Assembly (NCBI RefSeq): GCF_022179545.1
Contig: NZ_AP025518.1
Span: 1,612,001 to 1,676,000, forward strand
Length of the DNA stretch: 64,000 bases
Direction: 5' to 3'
Origin: Mycolicibacterium fortuitum subsp. fortuitum
Lineage (GTDB): Bacteria; Actinomycetota; Actinomycetes; Mycobacteriales; Mycobacteriaceae
Shown here: positions 55,771-64,000 of the stretch, one piece after another
Numbering within the stretch: position 1 is the stretch's first letter
Layout: each line of letters begins with the position of its first letter
Program-made: the position numbers and the translations under genes
Notes under the pieces: model-generated
What the model was told of the DNA's origin: nothing
Databases searched by the model: none
Seen by the model: only the letters and a program-made list of their open reading frames with translations

Positions 55771-56462
55771 CGAACGGCGGCAAACATTTCGGGGCGGAAC
55801 CGGCCTTGACCGGCATCGATCTGCAGATCCGCACGGGGGAGTTTCTCGCGGTGCTGGGTCCCAGCGGCAGCGGCAAGTCGACCTTGCTGCGGATCTGCGC
55901 CGGGCTGGACGCTCTGAGCTCCGGCACACTGACCTGGTCGGGAAATGGCAGCCGGCCGCGTACCGGGGTGGTGTTCCAGCAGCCGCTGCTGATGCCGTGG
56001 CTGAGCGTCGCGGACAACGTGGCCTTCGCGCGCCGGTTCACCGCGCAACGCAGCGGGTTCGACGCCGAGGACGCCGCGAAGCTCATCACCAGGTTCGGAT
56101 TGGACCACCTGGCCGCGCGGTACCCCGACGAGCTGTCGGGTGGGCAGGCCCAGCGAGTGGCGATCCTGCGTGCCGTCGCGACCCGCCCGCAGCTGCTGCT
56201 CCTCGATGAACCGTTCAGCGCGTTGGATCCGGCCACCCGTACCGATCTGGTCGGCTGGCTCCGGGAGCTGGCACGGGAACTGGACGTCACCGTGGTGCTC
56301 GTCACCCACGATGTCGACGAGGCATTGTCGCTGGCGCAGCGCATCGTGCTGCTCGACGGGGGCCGGATCCGCGCGGACTGGACGGTCGGCAGTGACGGAA
56401 CACCCACGCGCGGTGAGATTCTCGCGCAGTATCGGGCCGATGCCGCGGTGGAGGTGCCGTGA
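55746..56462 (+). CDS. ABC transporter ATPase (SsuB/TauB/NrtD-like)
   Basis: 238 aa from a GTG. Walker A GPSGSGKST (~38-46), Q-loop VVFQQPLLMPW, signature LSGGQAQR, Walker B LLLLDEPFSALD and switch His in VTHDVDEAL. The MPWLSVADNV pattern is typical of nitrate/sulfonate/taurine importers. It overlaps both neighbours, confirming the operon. Confidence 0.93.
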   Translation: MGTHALRIANGGKHFGAEPALTGIDLQIRTGEFLAVLGPSGSGKSTLLRICAGLDALSSGTLTWSGNGSRPRTGVVFQQPLLMPWLSVADNVAFARRFTAQRSGFDAEDAAKLITRFGLDHLAARYPDELSGGQAQRVAILRAVATRPQLLLLDEPFSALDPATRTDLVGWLRELARELDVTVVLVTHDVDEALSLAQRIVLLDGGRIRADWTVGSDGTPTRGEILAQYRADAAVEVP

Positions 56463-57625
56463 CGGTGCTGACCCGGCGGTCCCTACTGGCCGGAGCGGCC
56501 GGATTGACCGCTGCCGGTGGACTCTTCGGCCTCGGCGGGCTGGCGCACAGTGCCGTGAGCAGTGCACCGGGCGACGAGGGTGCGCTGCGGGTGGGCTATC
56601 TGCCCATCACCGATGCCGCGCCGCTGTTGATGGCTCACAGTGCCGGGCTGTACCCCGCCGGGGCGGTGAGTTCGGCACGGCCGGTGCTGTTCCGCAGCTG
56701 GGCCGCGCTGGCCGAGGCATTCATCACGCGGCAGGTCGACGTCGTACACCTGCTGATGCCGATGGCCGTCCAGTTGCGCTACACCCTGGGCGCCGGGGTC
56801 CGCGTGCTGGGTTGGAACCACACGAACGGATCGGCGCTGACGGTGGCGCCGCACATCCGGGAGTTGAGCGATCTGGCCGGCACTCAGGTGGCCATCCCGT
56901 TCTGGTGGTCGATCCACAACATCGTGTTGCAGCAACTACTTCGGGCCCATGGCCTGCGACCGGTGTTGCGGCGTAGCGCTTCACGGGCGGACCGAACCGT
57001 GGAACTGATCGTGATGAGCCCGTCGGACATGGTGCCCGCCCTGGCCAACGGCACGCTGGGCGGATATGTGGTGGCCGACCCGTTCAACGCTGTCGCGCAG
57101 ATCAAGAAGATCGGCCACATCCACACCTTCCTCGGCGACGTCTGGCGCGATCACGCCTGTTGCGCCCTGGTCACCCGGGAGGACGTCATCGCGAGCCGAC
57201 CGCAGGCCGTGCAGGCCGTCGCCGATGCGGTGGTGGGAGCGCAGCAGCGCATCGATGGCGACCGCGCGGCCGCGGCGACGGCGCTGACCGGCGGCAGATA
57301 TCTACCACAGCCCACACCGGCGATCGCACTGGCGCTGACCTATCCGAAACCGCCTTATCCACTGGCACATCCGGATTGGCAGCCACAGCGCCTCGGGTTT
57401 CAACCCTTCCCGTATCCGAGCTTCACCCGCCGCCTCGCCGAGGCCATGCATGACACCGTGGTCGACGGCGACCGCCGGTTCCTGGACCGGCTCGACCCCG
57501 ATGCAGTGCACACCGATCTCGTGGAAGACCGATTCGTCCGCCGGGCCCTCGCTATTCACGGCGGGCCGAGCGCCTTCGGACTGACCGCCGACCTCACCCG
57601 AACCGAACAGGTGCAACCGCTATGA
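56459..57625 (+). CDS. ABC transporter substrate-binding protein (SsuA/NrtA-like), Tat-type signal
   Basis: 388 aa. The N-terminal signal TRRSLLAGAAGLTAAGGLFG has a Tat-like RR motif. The body is a type II binding fold: LRVGYLPITDAAPLLMAHSA, then VVHLLMPMAVQLRYTLGAGV and GTQVAIPFWWSIHNIVLQQL, close to nitrate/sulfonate/taurine or CmpA-like proteins. Tat export suggests folding with a cofactor or before export. GTGA overlap with the ATPase, ATGA overlap with the permease. Confidence 0.88.
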   Translation: MTVLTRRSLLAGAAGLTAAGGLFGLGGLAHSAVSSAPGDEGALRVGYLPITDAAPLLMAHSAGLYPAGAVSSARPVLFRSWAALAEAFITRQVDVVHLLMPMAVQLRYTLGAGVRVLGWNHTNGSALTVAPHIRELSDLAGTQVAIPFWWSIHNIVLQQLLRAHGLRPVLRRSASRADRTVELIVMSPSDMVPALANGTLGGYVVADPFNAVAQIKKIGHIHTFLGDVWRDHACCALVTREDVIASRPQAVQAVADAVVGAQQRIDGDRAAAATALTGGRYLPQPTPAIALALTYPKPPYPLAHPDWQPQRLGFQPFPYPSFTRRLAEAMHDTVVDGDRRFLDRLDPDAVHTDLVEDRFVRRALAIHGGPSAFGLTADLTRTEQVQPL

Positions 57626-58419
57626 CCATCGCCTTCGCCAACAAAGCCCCGACATCCGACGGTGCTTCGAGCTGGTCGGGCCGTTACGCGCCGCCGGCCG
57701 TCGCCACCATGGTTGCCGTCGTGCTGTGGTGGTTCGCAACCTCGGTGCTCAGCGCACCAGAATCGGTACTGCGTCAGACCGCGCCACAGCACGTCTTTCC
57801 GGCGCTGGCCGGGCTTCTCGAGCGCGGTGTGCTACTCGGTGATCTCGGCGTCAGCATGTGGCGGTTGTTGATCGGCCTGGCCGTCGCAGCTGTGATCGGG
57901 ATGCCGCTGGGTTTGTTGATCGGTTCTTCCGGCGTCGCTGAGCGCGCCGGCGGTCCGATCATCGCTTTCCTGCGGATGATCTCTCCGTTGTCCTGGACAC
58001 CGATTGCGCTGGCGGTGTTCGGCATCGGCAACCAGCCCGTGATCTTCCTGATCGCGGTGGCTGCGGTGTGGCCGGTGCTGCTGAACACCGCGGCAGGGGT
58101 GCGCGGCGTGGACCCGGGGCTGCTCAACGTGGCGCGCTCATTTCACGCCACGCGCTGGGAATTGTTGCTCGCGGTGGTCCTGCCGGCCATCCGCACCCAC
58201 GTGCAGACCGGGATCCGGCTGGCGCTCGGTGTCGCGTGGATTGTCCTGGTGCCCGCCGAGATGCTCGGGGTGCGTTCGGGATTGGGCTATCAGATCCTCA
58301 ATGCCCGCGACCAGTTGGCCTACGACCAGGTGGTCGCGGTCATCGTCGTCATCGGCCTGCTGGGATTCCTGCTCGACGCTGCCGCGCGCTGGCTGTTGAA
58401 TCCGGCCCGTCGCGGCTGA
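57622..58419 (+). CDS. ABC transporter permease (SsuC/TauC-like)
   Basis: 265 aa with five or six membrane helices. The EAA-like cytoplasmic loop is near GVDPGLLNVARSFHATRWEL and VVLPAIRTHVQTGIRLALGV. It is last in the TetR-controlled operon. A small hairpin overlaps its stop codon (58410-58426). Confidence 0.92.
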   Translation: MTIAFANKAPTSDGASSWSGRYAPPAVATMVAVVLWWFATSVLSAPESVLRQTAPQHVFPALAGLLERGVLLGDLGVSMWRLLIGLAVAAVIGMPLGLLIGSSGVAERAGGPIIAFLRMISPLSWTPIALAVFGIGNQPVIFLIAVAAVWPVLLNTAAGVRGVDPGLLNVARSFHATRWELLLAVVLPAIRTHVQTGIRLALGVAWIVLVPAEMLGVRSGLGYQILNARDQLAYDQVVAVIVVIGLLGFLLDAAARWLLNPARRG

Positions 58420-58426
58420 GCCGCGA
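58410..58426. terminator. Possible convergent terminator hairpin
   Basis: TCGCGGC-TGA-GCCGCGA: 7-bp perfect stem with the permease stop codon as the loop, between converging genes. No U tract. Confidence 0.35.
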
Positions 58427-58428
58427 AT

Positions 58429-59040
58429 CTACGACGGCTTGCGGGATGCCGCATCGATCGCCGGCAGGTAGATGTCGTCCACCAACTCGGCGACCGTGCT
58501 CGATTGGTTCGTGTTGCGGCCGAACAGCAATTCGTTGCGCATGAGTGCCAGAATGCTCAGTGCCACCCGGTCCGAAATCTCAGCCGGTCCTATCTCGCCG
58601 CGCTCGCGTGCGGCGGCCAGTGCCCGGCGAATCGTGTGGTCGGTCTGCGCGGCCACCTTCGTCTGGAAAGTGTGCAGGGTGGCATCGTCGGCTTCGGCGA
58701 CGAGACTGCGGAAGGTGTCGATTCCGATTTCGTGCCACTGGTCCACGAGGGACTGGACCATGCCCACGATGTCGTCGCGAAGATTCCGGGACGGCACTTC
58801 GGCCGGTGGGGTGCGGAGGGTCGGGAGGGCGTCGGCGACCATCTGCGACCGAGAGCTGTAGCGACGGTAGAGGACTGGCTTTCCGGTCCTGGCGCGGCGG
58901 GCGACACCTTCGAAAGTGACGCCGGAGTATCCGCGGTCTGTCAGCTCGGCCCAGGTGGCATCCCGGATCGCCGACATCAGCACGTCGTCCCGGCGACGTG
59001 TTGCCGGTTCGGATTCCGCAGTCACCTTTCGGTTAGGCAC
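58429..59040 (-). CDS. TetR-family transcriptional regulator
   Basis: About 203 aa from a GTG at 59040 (GTG at 59025 also possible). Helix-turn-helix ~20-65: AIRDATWAELTDRGYSGVTF, then RRARTGKPVLYRRYSSRSQM. It is divergent from the CMD-MBL gene pair. A 23-bp imperfect palindrome at 59078-59100 in the gap is a likely operator. Confidence 0.88.
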   Translation of the reverse strand: MPNRKVTAESEPATRRRDDVLMSAIRDATWAELTDRGYSGVTFEGVARRARTGKPVLYRRYSSRSQMVADALPTLRTPPAEVPSRNLRDDIVGMVQSLVDQWHEIGIDTFRSLVAEADDATLHTFQTKVAAQTDHTIRRALAAARERGEIGPAEISDRVALSILALMRNELLFGRNTNQSSTVAELVDDIYLPAIDAASRKPS

Positions 59041-59077
59041 GTTGCGTATCTTAACCGCCCACGCTAGCATCGCCGCT

Positions 59078-59100
59078 ATAGGGAACGATCCGTATCCTAT
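59078..59100. promoter_or_regulatory. Imperfect palindrome, probable TetR operator
   Basis: ATAGG...CCTAT outer arms with an inner ACG...CGT, 8 of 11 positions paired. Between the divergent TetR gene (58429-59040) and the CMD gene (59128). Confidence 0.45.
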
Positions 59101-59127
59101 TTTCTGTTGACGTGAAGGTGAGGGTTC

Positions 59128-59700
59128 ATGGCTGTTCGGCTGCCCGATGTCGCCGACCTCGATCCGGCAGGGCGTGAGGTCTACGACTTGTTTCCGGCCA
59201 ATCTGTCCAGGGGACTGGCCATGACCGGGTCGAGCGCGAAGCCCTACCTGTCGCTGGGCCTTTCCTTTCGTACGGGTGCCCTGTTGCCTGAAACGCGGGA
59301 GTTGGTGATCTTGCGAGTCGGCGCGGTGACAGGCGCCGCATACGAGATCCATCACCACTGGCGCGAAGCGCGAGATGTCGGAGTCTCGGATTCAAGGATC
59401 GACAGTGTGGTGTCCGGGGCTACGTCGTTCGGGGACCGGCGGGTCGATGCACTCATCGCCTTCGTCGATGACGTGCTGGCACGGATCAAAGGTGGTGGAG
59501 CGGACACCACGCATATGCAGGAGTTCTACTCCGATAACGAGATCGCGGTGATCACCCTGCTCGTGGGGCACTACGTGATGACTGCGCTGTTCATCGGCAC
59601 CCTCGGCATCGTCCCTGAGGAGGGCGACGTCGACGGCGCGAGCAGTCTGGCTGAAGCCACCGCCAAGCTGCACGGAGAACCAGTGAAGGGTGGACGATGA
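59128..59700 (+). CDS. Carboxymuconolactone decarboxylase-family (AhpD-like) protein
   Basis: 190 aa from the ATG at 59128 (AGGTGAGGG upstream). CMD/AhpD-like helices: LPETRELVILRVGAVTGAAY followed by EIHHHWREARDVGVSDSRID, where the HHH stretch replaces the CxxC of true AhpD. It is coupled to the downstream metallo-beta-lactamase gene (ATGA). Substrate unknown; the pair probably acts in degradation of an aromatic or lactone compound. Confidence 0.85.
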   Translation: MAVRLPDVADLDPAGREVYDLFPANLSRGLAMTGSSAKPYLSLGLSFRTGALLPETRELVILRVGAVTGAAYEIHHHWREARDVGVSDSRIDSVVSGATSFGDRRVDALIAFVDDVLARIKGGGADTTHMQEFYSDNEIAVITLLVGHYVMTALFIGTLGIVPEEGDVDGASSLAEATAKLHGEPVKGGR

Positions 59701-60668
59701 GCGACGAAATTCCTTTTCGGGAAGGCTTGTTCGATCTCGGCGGGGGAGCGCACGTATTTCTCTCCGGCAACGAGGCGCTCGGCCTGGCCAATGCGGGTCT
59801 GGTGGTCAGCGCCGGTGAGGCCCTGGTGATCGACACGCTCTATGACGTGCAGCATGCGCGGGCAATGTGCGCCTCCATGGATGAGCTGACAGCAGCTGCG
59901 CCGGTGCGGTATGTCTTCAACACCCACACCGATGGTGACCACTTCTTCGGGAACCAGGTGTTCTCCGCAGATACCGAGATCATCACCAGCGAAGCTGCCA
60001 GTGCACTGATGACACAAGAGCATGCCGACCTCACCGCGAAACTGCTTGGCACAGAAACCGACCCGGGCGGTGCGTTGCATGTACTGGAACCGCTGGGGCG
60101 GCCGTTCGACTTCTCCGAGGTGCGGGTGCGGCCGGCGGACACCACGTTCACCGGTGAAAAGGCCCTGCGAGTGGGCAATCTCGATGTGGAGCTTCACGAA
60201 CTCGGACCGGCGCACACGGTCGGCGACGCGATCGCCTACCTGCCCGAGTTGGGCGTGTTGTACGCCGGAGATCTGCTGACACATAACGTCGTTGCGGTCA
60301 CCTGGTCTGGTTCGATCCCGAACTGGATCAAAGCGCTGGAGCGCATCCGCGCCTTCGGAGCCCAGAAGGTAGTCGCGGGCCACGGTCCCGTACTCGTCGA
60401 CGAAGCGATCAATGCGGCCATTGATCGCGGAATCCGATTCTGGTCGAACCTGCACACCGACGCGACGCGGCTCTACGACCAAGGTGTGCCGGTGGCCGAG
60501 GCGGTCGCTCGAATGGACATCCGTAACTATCCGGAAGCCATGGCGACGCTGCCGATCATCGTCACCGCGATCTACCACGAACGTGACCCGAGCATCCCGT
60601 ATCTTGACCTCAGCCAGGCGATCGAGGCCATCGCCGCGCAACTGACTCAGCACATCACCGCGTCATGA
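59697..60668 (+). CDS. Metallo-beta-lactamase-fold hydrolase
   Basis: 323 aa. Metal motif HTDGDHFFGN (His-x-Asp-x-Asp-His, residues ~83-88), later His in GPAHTVGDAI, Asp in YAGDLLTHN and His in VVAGHGPVL. This is the glyoxalase II/lactonase-like MBL pattern for two zinc or iron ions. It lies in an operon with the CMD-family gene, likely under the divergent TetR. Confidence 0.9.
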   Translation: MSDEIPFREGLFDLGGGAHVFLSGNEALGLANAGLVVSAGEALVIDTLYDVQHARAMCASMDELTAAAPVRYVFNTHTDGDHFFGNQVFSADTEIITSEAASALMTQEHADLTAKLLGTETDPGGALHVLEPLGRPFDFSEVRVRPADTTFTGEKALRVGNLDVELHELGPAHTVGDAIAYLPELGVLYAGDLLTHNVVAVTWSGSIPNWIKALERIRAFGAQKVVAGHGPVLVDEAINAAIDRGIRFWSNLHTDATRLYDQGVPVAEAVARMDIRNYPEAMATLPIIVTAIYHERDPSIPYLDLSQAIEAIAAQLTQHITAS

Positions 60669-60680
60669 CCGCGCCGCTCA

Positions 60681-62027
60681 TCACCCCACGGTGCGAATCA
60701 GCTTCTTGTTGATGAACTCACCGATGCCGAGTGTGCCGAGCTCGCGGCCGAAGCCGGAACGCTTGATGCCGCCGAACGGCAGTTCCACGCCGTCGGCCTG
60801 GACTCCGTTGATGAACACCATGCCGGCGTCGATCTTCGCGGCGACCCGCTTGGCTTGTTCCGCGTCAGTGGTGAAGACGTAGGAGCCCAGGCCGAACGGG
60901 GTGTCGTTGGCCAGCTCCAGGGCCTCGTCTTCGGAACCGGCCTTGAAGACCATCGCGATAGGCCCGAACAGTTCTTGGTGGTAGACGTCGTTGTCGGGCT
61001 TGACGTCGGTCAGCACTCCGGTCGGGAAGAAGGCGCCGTTGCGCTCCCCGGCACTGGTCAGCGTCGCACCCTGTTCGACCGCGCTGTCCACCTGTGCCTG
61101 CAACCGATCGGCGGCCAGTTCGGATGACAGCGGGGTGATGTCGTCGGCGGCGGCGAGGACGGCGGCGGTGAATTTCTCCAGGAACGCGTCGTAGAGCTCG
61201 TCGGCCACGATGAAACGCTTGGCCGCATTGCACGCCTGCCCGGTGTTGTCCAGGCGGGCCGCCGCCGCCTTGGCGACGGTGTCATCGAGATCGTCGGTGG
61301 ACAGCAGGATGAACGGGTCCGACCCACCGAGCTCCAGGACGACCTTCTTCAGGTTGCGTCCGGCGATCTCGGCCACGGCGGCACCGGCCCGCTCTGAGCC
61401 GGTCAGCGAAACCCCGGCCACCCGTGGGTCTTCGATGAGCCTGGCCACCTGTTCGTTGGTGGCGTAGATGTTGACGTACGCCCCGGGCGGAAAACCGGCG
61501 TCATCGAAGATCTGCTGGATCGCGGCCGCCGACTCCGGGCATTGCGGGGCGTGCTTGAGCAGGATCGTGTTGCCCACACACAGATTGGGACCGGCGAACC
61601 GGGCGACCTGGTAGGCCGGGAAGTTCCACGGCATGATCCCCAAGAGGACACCGTAGGGACTGTTCGTGACCACCGCTTCGCCTGTGCCGTCGAGCAATTC
61701 AATTGGCTGGTCGCGCAGCAGCGACTCGGCATGGTCGGCGTAGTACTCGTAGATCGAGGCGCTGAACTTGACTTCACCGATGGCCGCGTCCAGCGGCTTG
61801 CCCATCTCACGCACGATGATTGCGCCGAGTTCGTCCGCACGCTCGGCATGCAACTCACCGACCCGACGGATGAGGGCCGCGCGCTCGGCGACAGTGGTCT
61901 CGCGTGCCCACGTCCTGCTCGCGGCCACGGCAACCGACAGGGCGTTGTCGATCTCGTTGTCGGTGGCAGTCGGGTACTCCTTGACGACGTCGCCGGTGGC
62001 CGGATCGGTAACGATGTACAAGCTCAT
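60681..62027 (-). CDS. NAD(P)-dependent aldehyde dehydrogenase (succinate-semialdehyde type)
   Basis: 448 aa from the ATG at 62027 with GGAGAA upstream. Superfamily motifs: IMPWNFPAYQVARF, LELGGSDPFIL (general-base Glu), NTGQACNAAKR (catalytic Cys ~250) and ELFGPIAMVF. The sequence resembles the short GabD/Sad succinate-semialdehyde group. It follows the flavin reductase gene and PuuD-like genes on the same strand, which fits amine or GABA-type catabolism. Confidence 0.92.
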   Translation of the reverse strand: MSLYIVTDPATGDVVKEYPTATDNEIDNALSVAVAASRTWARETTVAERAALIRRVGELHAERADELGAIIVREMGKPLDAAIGEVKFSASIYEYYADHAESLLRDQPIELLDGTGEAVVTNSPYGVLLGIMPWNFPAYQVARFAGPNLCVGNTILLKHAPQCPESAAAIQQIFDDAGFPPGAYVNIYATNEQVARLIEDPRVAGVSLTGSERAGAAVAEIAGRNLKKVVLELGGSDPFILLSTDDLDDTVAKAAAARLDNTGQACNAAKRFIVADELYDAFLEKFTAAVLAAADDITPLSSELAADRLQAQVDSAVEQGATLTSAGERNGAFFPTGVLTDVKPDNDVYHQELFGPIAMVFKAGSEDEALELANDTPFGLGSYVFTTDAEQAKRVAAKIDAGMVFINGVQADGVELPFGGIKRSGFGRELGTLGIGEFINKKLIRTVG

Positions 62028-62049
62028 AGCTGTTCTCCAGTCTGTGTGG

Positions 62050-63009
62050 TCAGTAGAGTTCGATGACGAGTTTGTCGCTGAGAGAGCGCGATACGCACAG
62101 CGCCATTTCTTCGTTGTTGGCCTTGACGGTCGCCGACAGGCAGTTGTCGCGGTGATCCGGAATGCCCTCGACGACACCGGAGACGCAGGACCCGCAGATT
62201 CCCTCCCCGCACGACCTGAACACGTCGCAGCCCGCTTCCTCGAGCACGTCGAGTATCGAGCGGTCGGCCGGGATTTCGAACACCTCACCGGTGGTCAGTT
62301 CGACGGTGAACGCCTTGTCGCCGGAGGTGTCGACTTCCTTCGGTGTGAACGCTTCGAGGTGGATGTTCTCGGCGCCGACCGCAGGCGTGAAGGCGGCAAC
62401 TACCTGATTCATGAACCCTTCTGGGCCACACGTGTATACGTGGGTATCGGTCGAGATGGTCGATGCCATCTGTTCGAACAGCACGGGTTGCCCGGTGCGG
62501 GGTACCCCGATGTGCAGGGTGACGAAGTCGCGGTATTCGACTCGTTCGGTGAGGAAGTCGTCGAATGCCATCTCCTCCCGTGACCGCCCGAAGTAGTGCA
62601 GCTCGAAGTCAGCACCCCAGCTGTACAGCTCGAAGGCCATGCTCATCAGCGGCGTGAGGCCGATGCCGCCGGCGATCAGAATGTGCTTGGCGGCGTCCGG
62701 AACGATGCCGAGCATGTTGCGCGGCTTGCTGATCTTGAGATGATCGCCGACCTTGAGCGCATGCATGGCCGCTGAGCCGCCTTGCGGCCCTTCTTTTTTG
62801 ACCGCGACCCACATCGACGAGTCGTCTTTGGGTGAGCCGGCCAGTGAGTACTGGCGAAGCACCCCGGTGGGTCCGGTCACGTCGATGTGCGCGCCGGACC
62901 GCCACTCACCGAAGGGAGATCCGTCGAGCTGCTCCAGGCGCAATCCCCGGATATCCGGTGTCTCGACCTGGATCTCGGCGATACGGACCACGATGCTGTT
63001 TTCCATCAT
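62050..63009 (-). CDS. Phthalate dioxygenase reductase-type FMN/[2Fe-2S] reductase
   Basis: 319 aa. Flavin domain ~1-105 (RQYSLAGSP flavin motif), NAD domain ~106-225 (HILIAGGIGLTPLMSMAFEL, HVYTCGPEGFM), and a C-terminal plant-type [2Fe-2S] ferredoxin ~230-319 with CGEGICGSC and a final Cys in RDNCLSATV. This order is typical of PDR/VanB/CntB reductases that serve Rieske oxygenases. The oxygenase partner is not in the window and may lie beyond 64000. It overlaps the PuuD-like gene by ATGA. Confidence 0.93.
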   Translation of the reverse strand: MMENSIVVRIAEIQVETPDIRGLRLEQLDGSPFGEWRSGAHIDVTGPTGVLRQYSLAGSPKDDSSMWVAVKKEGPQGGSAAMHALKVGDHLKISKPRNMLGIVPDAAKHILIAGGIGLTPLMSMAFELYSWGADFELHYFGRSREEMAFDDFLTERVEYRDFVTLHIGVPRTGQPVLFEQMASTISTDTHVYTCGPEGFMNQVVAAFTPAVGAENIHLEAFTPKEVDTSGDKAFTVELTTGEVFEIPADRSILDVLEEAGCDVFRSCGEGICGSCVSGVVEGIPDHRDNCLSATVKANNEEMALCVSRSLSDKLVIELY

Positions 63010-63797
63010 CGGGCTCCGGGGTCAGGCCCGCCGGCGGCGATGAAGCCGGCGAGCAGTTGGTAGAGCGGTTCCAGCGGCCCATCGTCATCTTCCGGGTGGA
63101 ACTGCACGCCCAGCACCCAGTCCGTGGGGTGCTCGACGCCTTCGACGATGCCGTCGAGGGCCCGGGCGGCGACGACGAGTTCATCTGCCACGTCGTCGAC
63201 GGCCTGGTGGTGACCGGACCGGACGACGAGGGGGCCGGCCCCGAGGATGACGGCCAGCCGGGTCTCGGGTAGCACTTCGACCTTCTCGTCGATGAAGAGG
63301 TGTTCGCCCGGCCCGCCGCGGTGGAGCTGGTAGTCGGTGATGTCGCCGATGATCGTGCCGCCGTAGCAGACGTTGATCAGTTGTGAACCACGGCAGATAC
63401 CCAACACCGGCCGACCGGCGTCGATATACGCCCGGATCATGTCGATGCTGACCCGGTCGGCCTCCGCATCGACCCCGTAGGAGTTCGGAAGGACGCCGTC
63501 CGGTCCGCCGTAGCAGGTCGCGGCGATATCGCCACCCCCGAGCACCAACAGGCCGTCGGCGTCGACGACCACGTCGACGGATCCGGGTTCGGTAGTGTCC
63601 ACCAGCTCGAAGCTGGCATCGAGCTCGGCCAGTGCTGTCAAGACCGTGCGGGTGAAGCGCCGGTGCAGTGCGGCGACCGGTGCGGTGAGATCGGGGAAGT
63701 TGAGGGATACCAGCACCGCGACGTGCGGCCGTCCCGGTGCCCGGGTGCGGGCTCCGGATGGTTCGACCTCGTCGCGCAGGACGACGGGGTTGTTCAT
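63006..63797 (-). CDS. Gamma-glutamyl-GABA hydrolase-like class I glutamine amidotransferase (PuuD-like)
   Basis: 263 aa. Class I amidotransferase triad: Cys in PVLGICRGSQLINV, then His and Glu in VQFHPEDDD. The GGGDIAATCYGG and RGSQLINVCYGGTI segments fit the peptidase C26/PuuD group, which cleaves gamma-glutamyl bonds of glutamylated amines. It is coupled to its neighbours on both sides (ATGA at 63794-63797 and 63006-63009). Confidence 0.9.
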   Translation of the reverse strand: MNNPVVLRDEVEPSGARTRAPGRPHVAVLVSLNFPDLTAPVAALHRRFTRTVLTALAELDASFELVDTTEPGSVDVVVDADGLLVLGGGDIAATCYGGPDGVLPNSYGVDAEADRVSIDMIRAYIDAGRPVLGICRGSQLINVCYGGTIIGDITDYQLHRGGPGEHLFIDEKVEVLPETRLAVILGAGPLVVRSGHHQAVDDVADELVVAARALDGIVEGVEHPTDWVLGVQFHPEDDDGPLEPLYQLLAGFIAAGGPDPGAR

Positions 63798-64000
63798 ACC
63801 AAGGCCTCCATTCTCGATTTGGCGGCTCGTTCGGAGAGGTCGGCGAAAAGCGCTGCGTCGCTGCGCGAGGAGGCGTGCAGATCCTCGGGATGCCATTGCA
63901 CGGCAAGCAGATTCCCGCCGGTGTGTTCGAGGGCTTCCACACACCCGTCGTCTGCGGTGGCGGCCACGCGCAGGTCGGCACCTATGGCACCGACCGCCTG
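63794..64000 (-). CDS. Second PuuD-like amidotransferase (partial, C-terminal 68 residues)
   Basis: Only the C-terminus is in the window: VEALEHTGGNLLAVQWHPED then ARSDAALF-type ending. The His-Pro-Glu of the class I amidotransferase triad (QWHPED) is present. It is a paralogue of the next gene and overlaps its start (ATGA). The nucleophile Cys would be beyond 64000. Confidence 0.82.
   Translation of the reverse strand, partial: QAVGAIGADLRVAATADDGCVEALEHTGGNLLAVQWHPEDLHASSRSDAALFADLSERAAKSRMEALV

Overview
The window comes from a high-GC actinobacterium, almost certainly a rapidly growing mycobacterium (Mycolicibacterium type). It carries a PPE-family gene, an ESX-4 type VII secretion locus with mycosin, three cutinase-like genes and a KshA-type Rieske oxygenase. 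Its backbone order infA-rpmJ-rpsM-rpsK-rpsD-rpoA-rplQ-truA / cutinases / ESX-4 / rplM-rpsI-glmM and two downstream ORFs matches, in opposite orientation, the Rv3462c-Rv3439c segment of M. tuberculosis as I recall it. No database search was possible.

Layout. 1-2436: a cyclic-nucleotide-binding histidine kinase (partial) and a receiver / glutaredoxin-like / thioredoxin-reductase-like fusion that lacks the expected redox cysteines. 2437-9345: a corrinoid (B12) locus. One cobalamin riboswitch drives a binding protein, a FecCD permease, an ATPase fused to a FhuF-like Fe-S domain and a conserved unknown protein. A second, paralogous riboswitch on the other strand drives a convergent PPE gene. 9660-11748: flotillin and NfeD-like pair. 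12079-16724: ribosomal protein / rpoA operon and truA. 16566-21620: a degenerate DUF559/AbiEi-like gene, three tandem cutinases, an EamA transporter and a divergent CGNR protein. 21686-31426: ESX-4 (eccB4, mycP4, eccD4, eccC4, an Rv3446c-like gene, esxU, esxT).

31507-42334 is an accessory block between esxT and rplM: DEAD-box helicase, GAF regulator, aldehyde dehydrogenase, an ethanolamine operon (permease, eutB, eutC), a secreted HAD phosphatase, and a DUF559/AbiEi-like gene lying between two long hairpins that share a 24-nt sequence. EutBC is B12-dependent, so this block and the B12 uptake locus may be functionally linked. 42515-48744: rplM-rpsI, an IS30-family insertion, a small secreted protein, glmM, and two genes resembling a type VII secretion substrate pair. 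48853-64000: catabolic and accessory genes (KshA-like oxygenase, TetR regulators, an LLM flavoprotein, a TetR-controlled ABC importer operon with DUF4242 and acyl-CoA-dehydrogenase-like proteins, a CMD/MBL pair, and an aldehyde dehydrogenase / flavin reductase / PuuD-like cluster cut by the window end).

The two most interesting structures are the twin-riboswitch B12 locus with its ATPase-FhuF fusion, and the long intergenic hairpins associated with DUF559/AbiEi-like genes. Tight stop/start overlaps (ATGA, GTGA, TTGA) define most operons.
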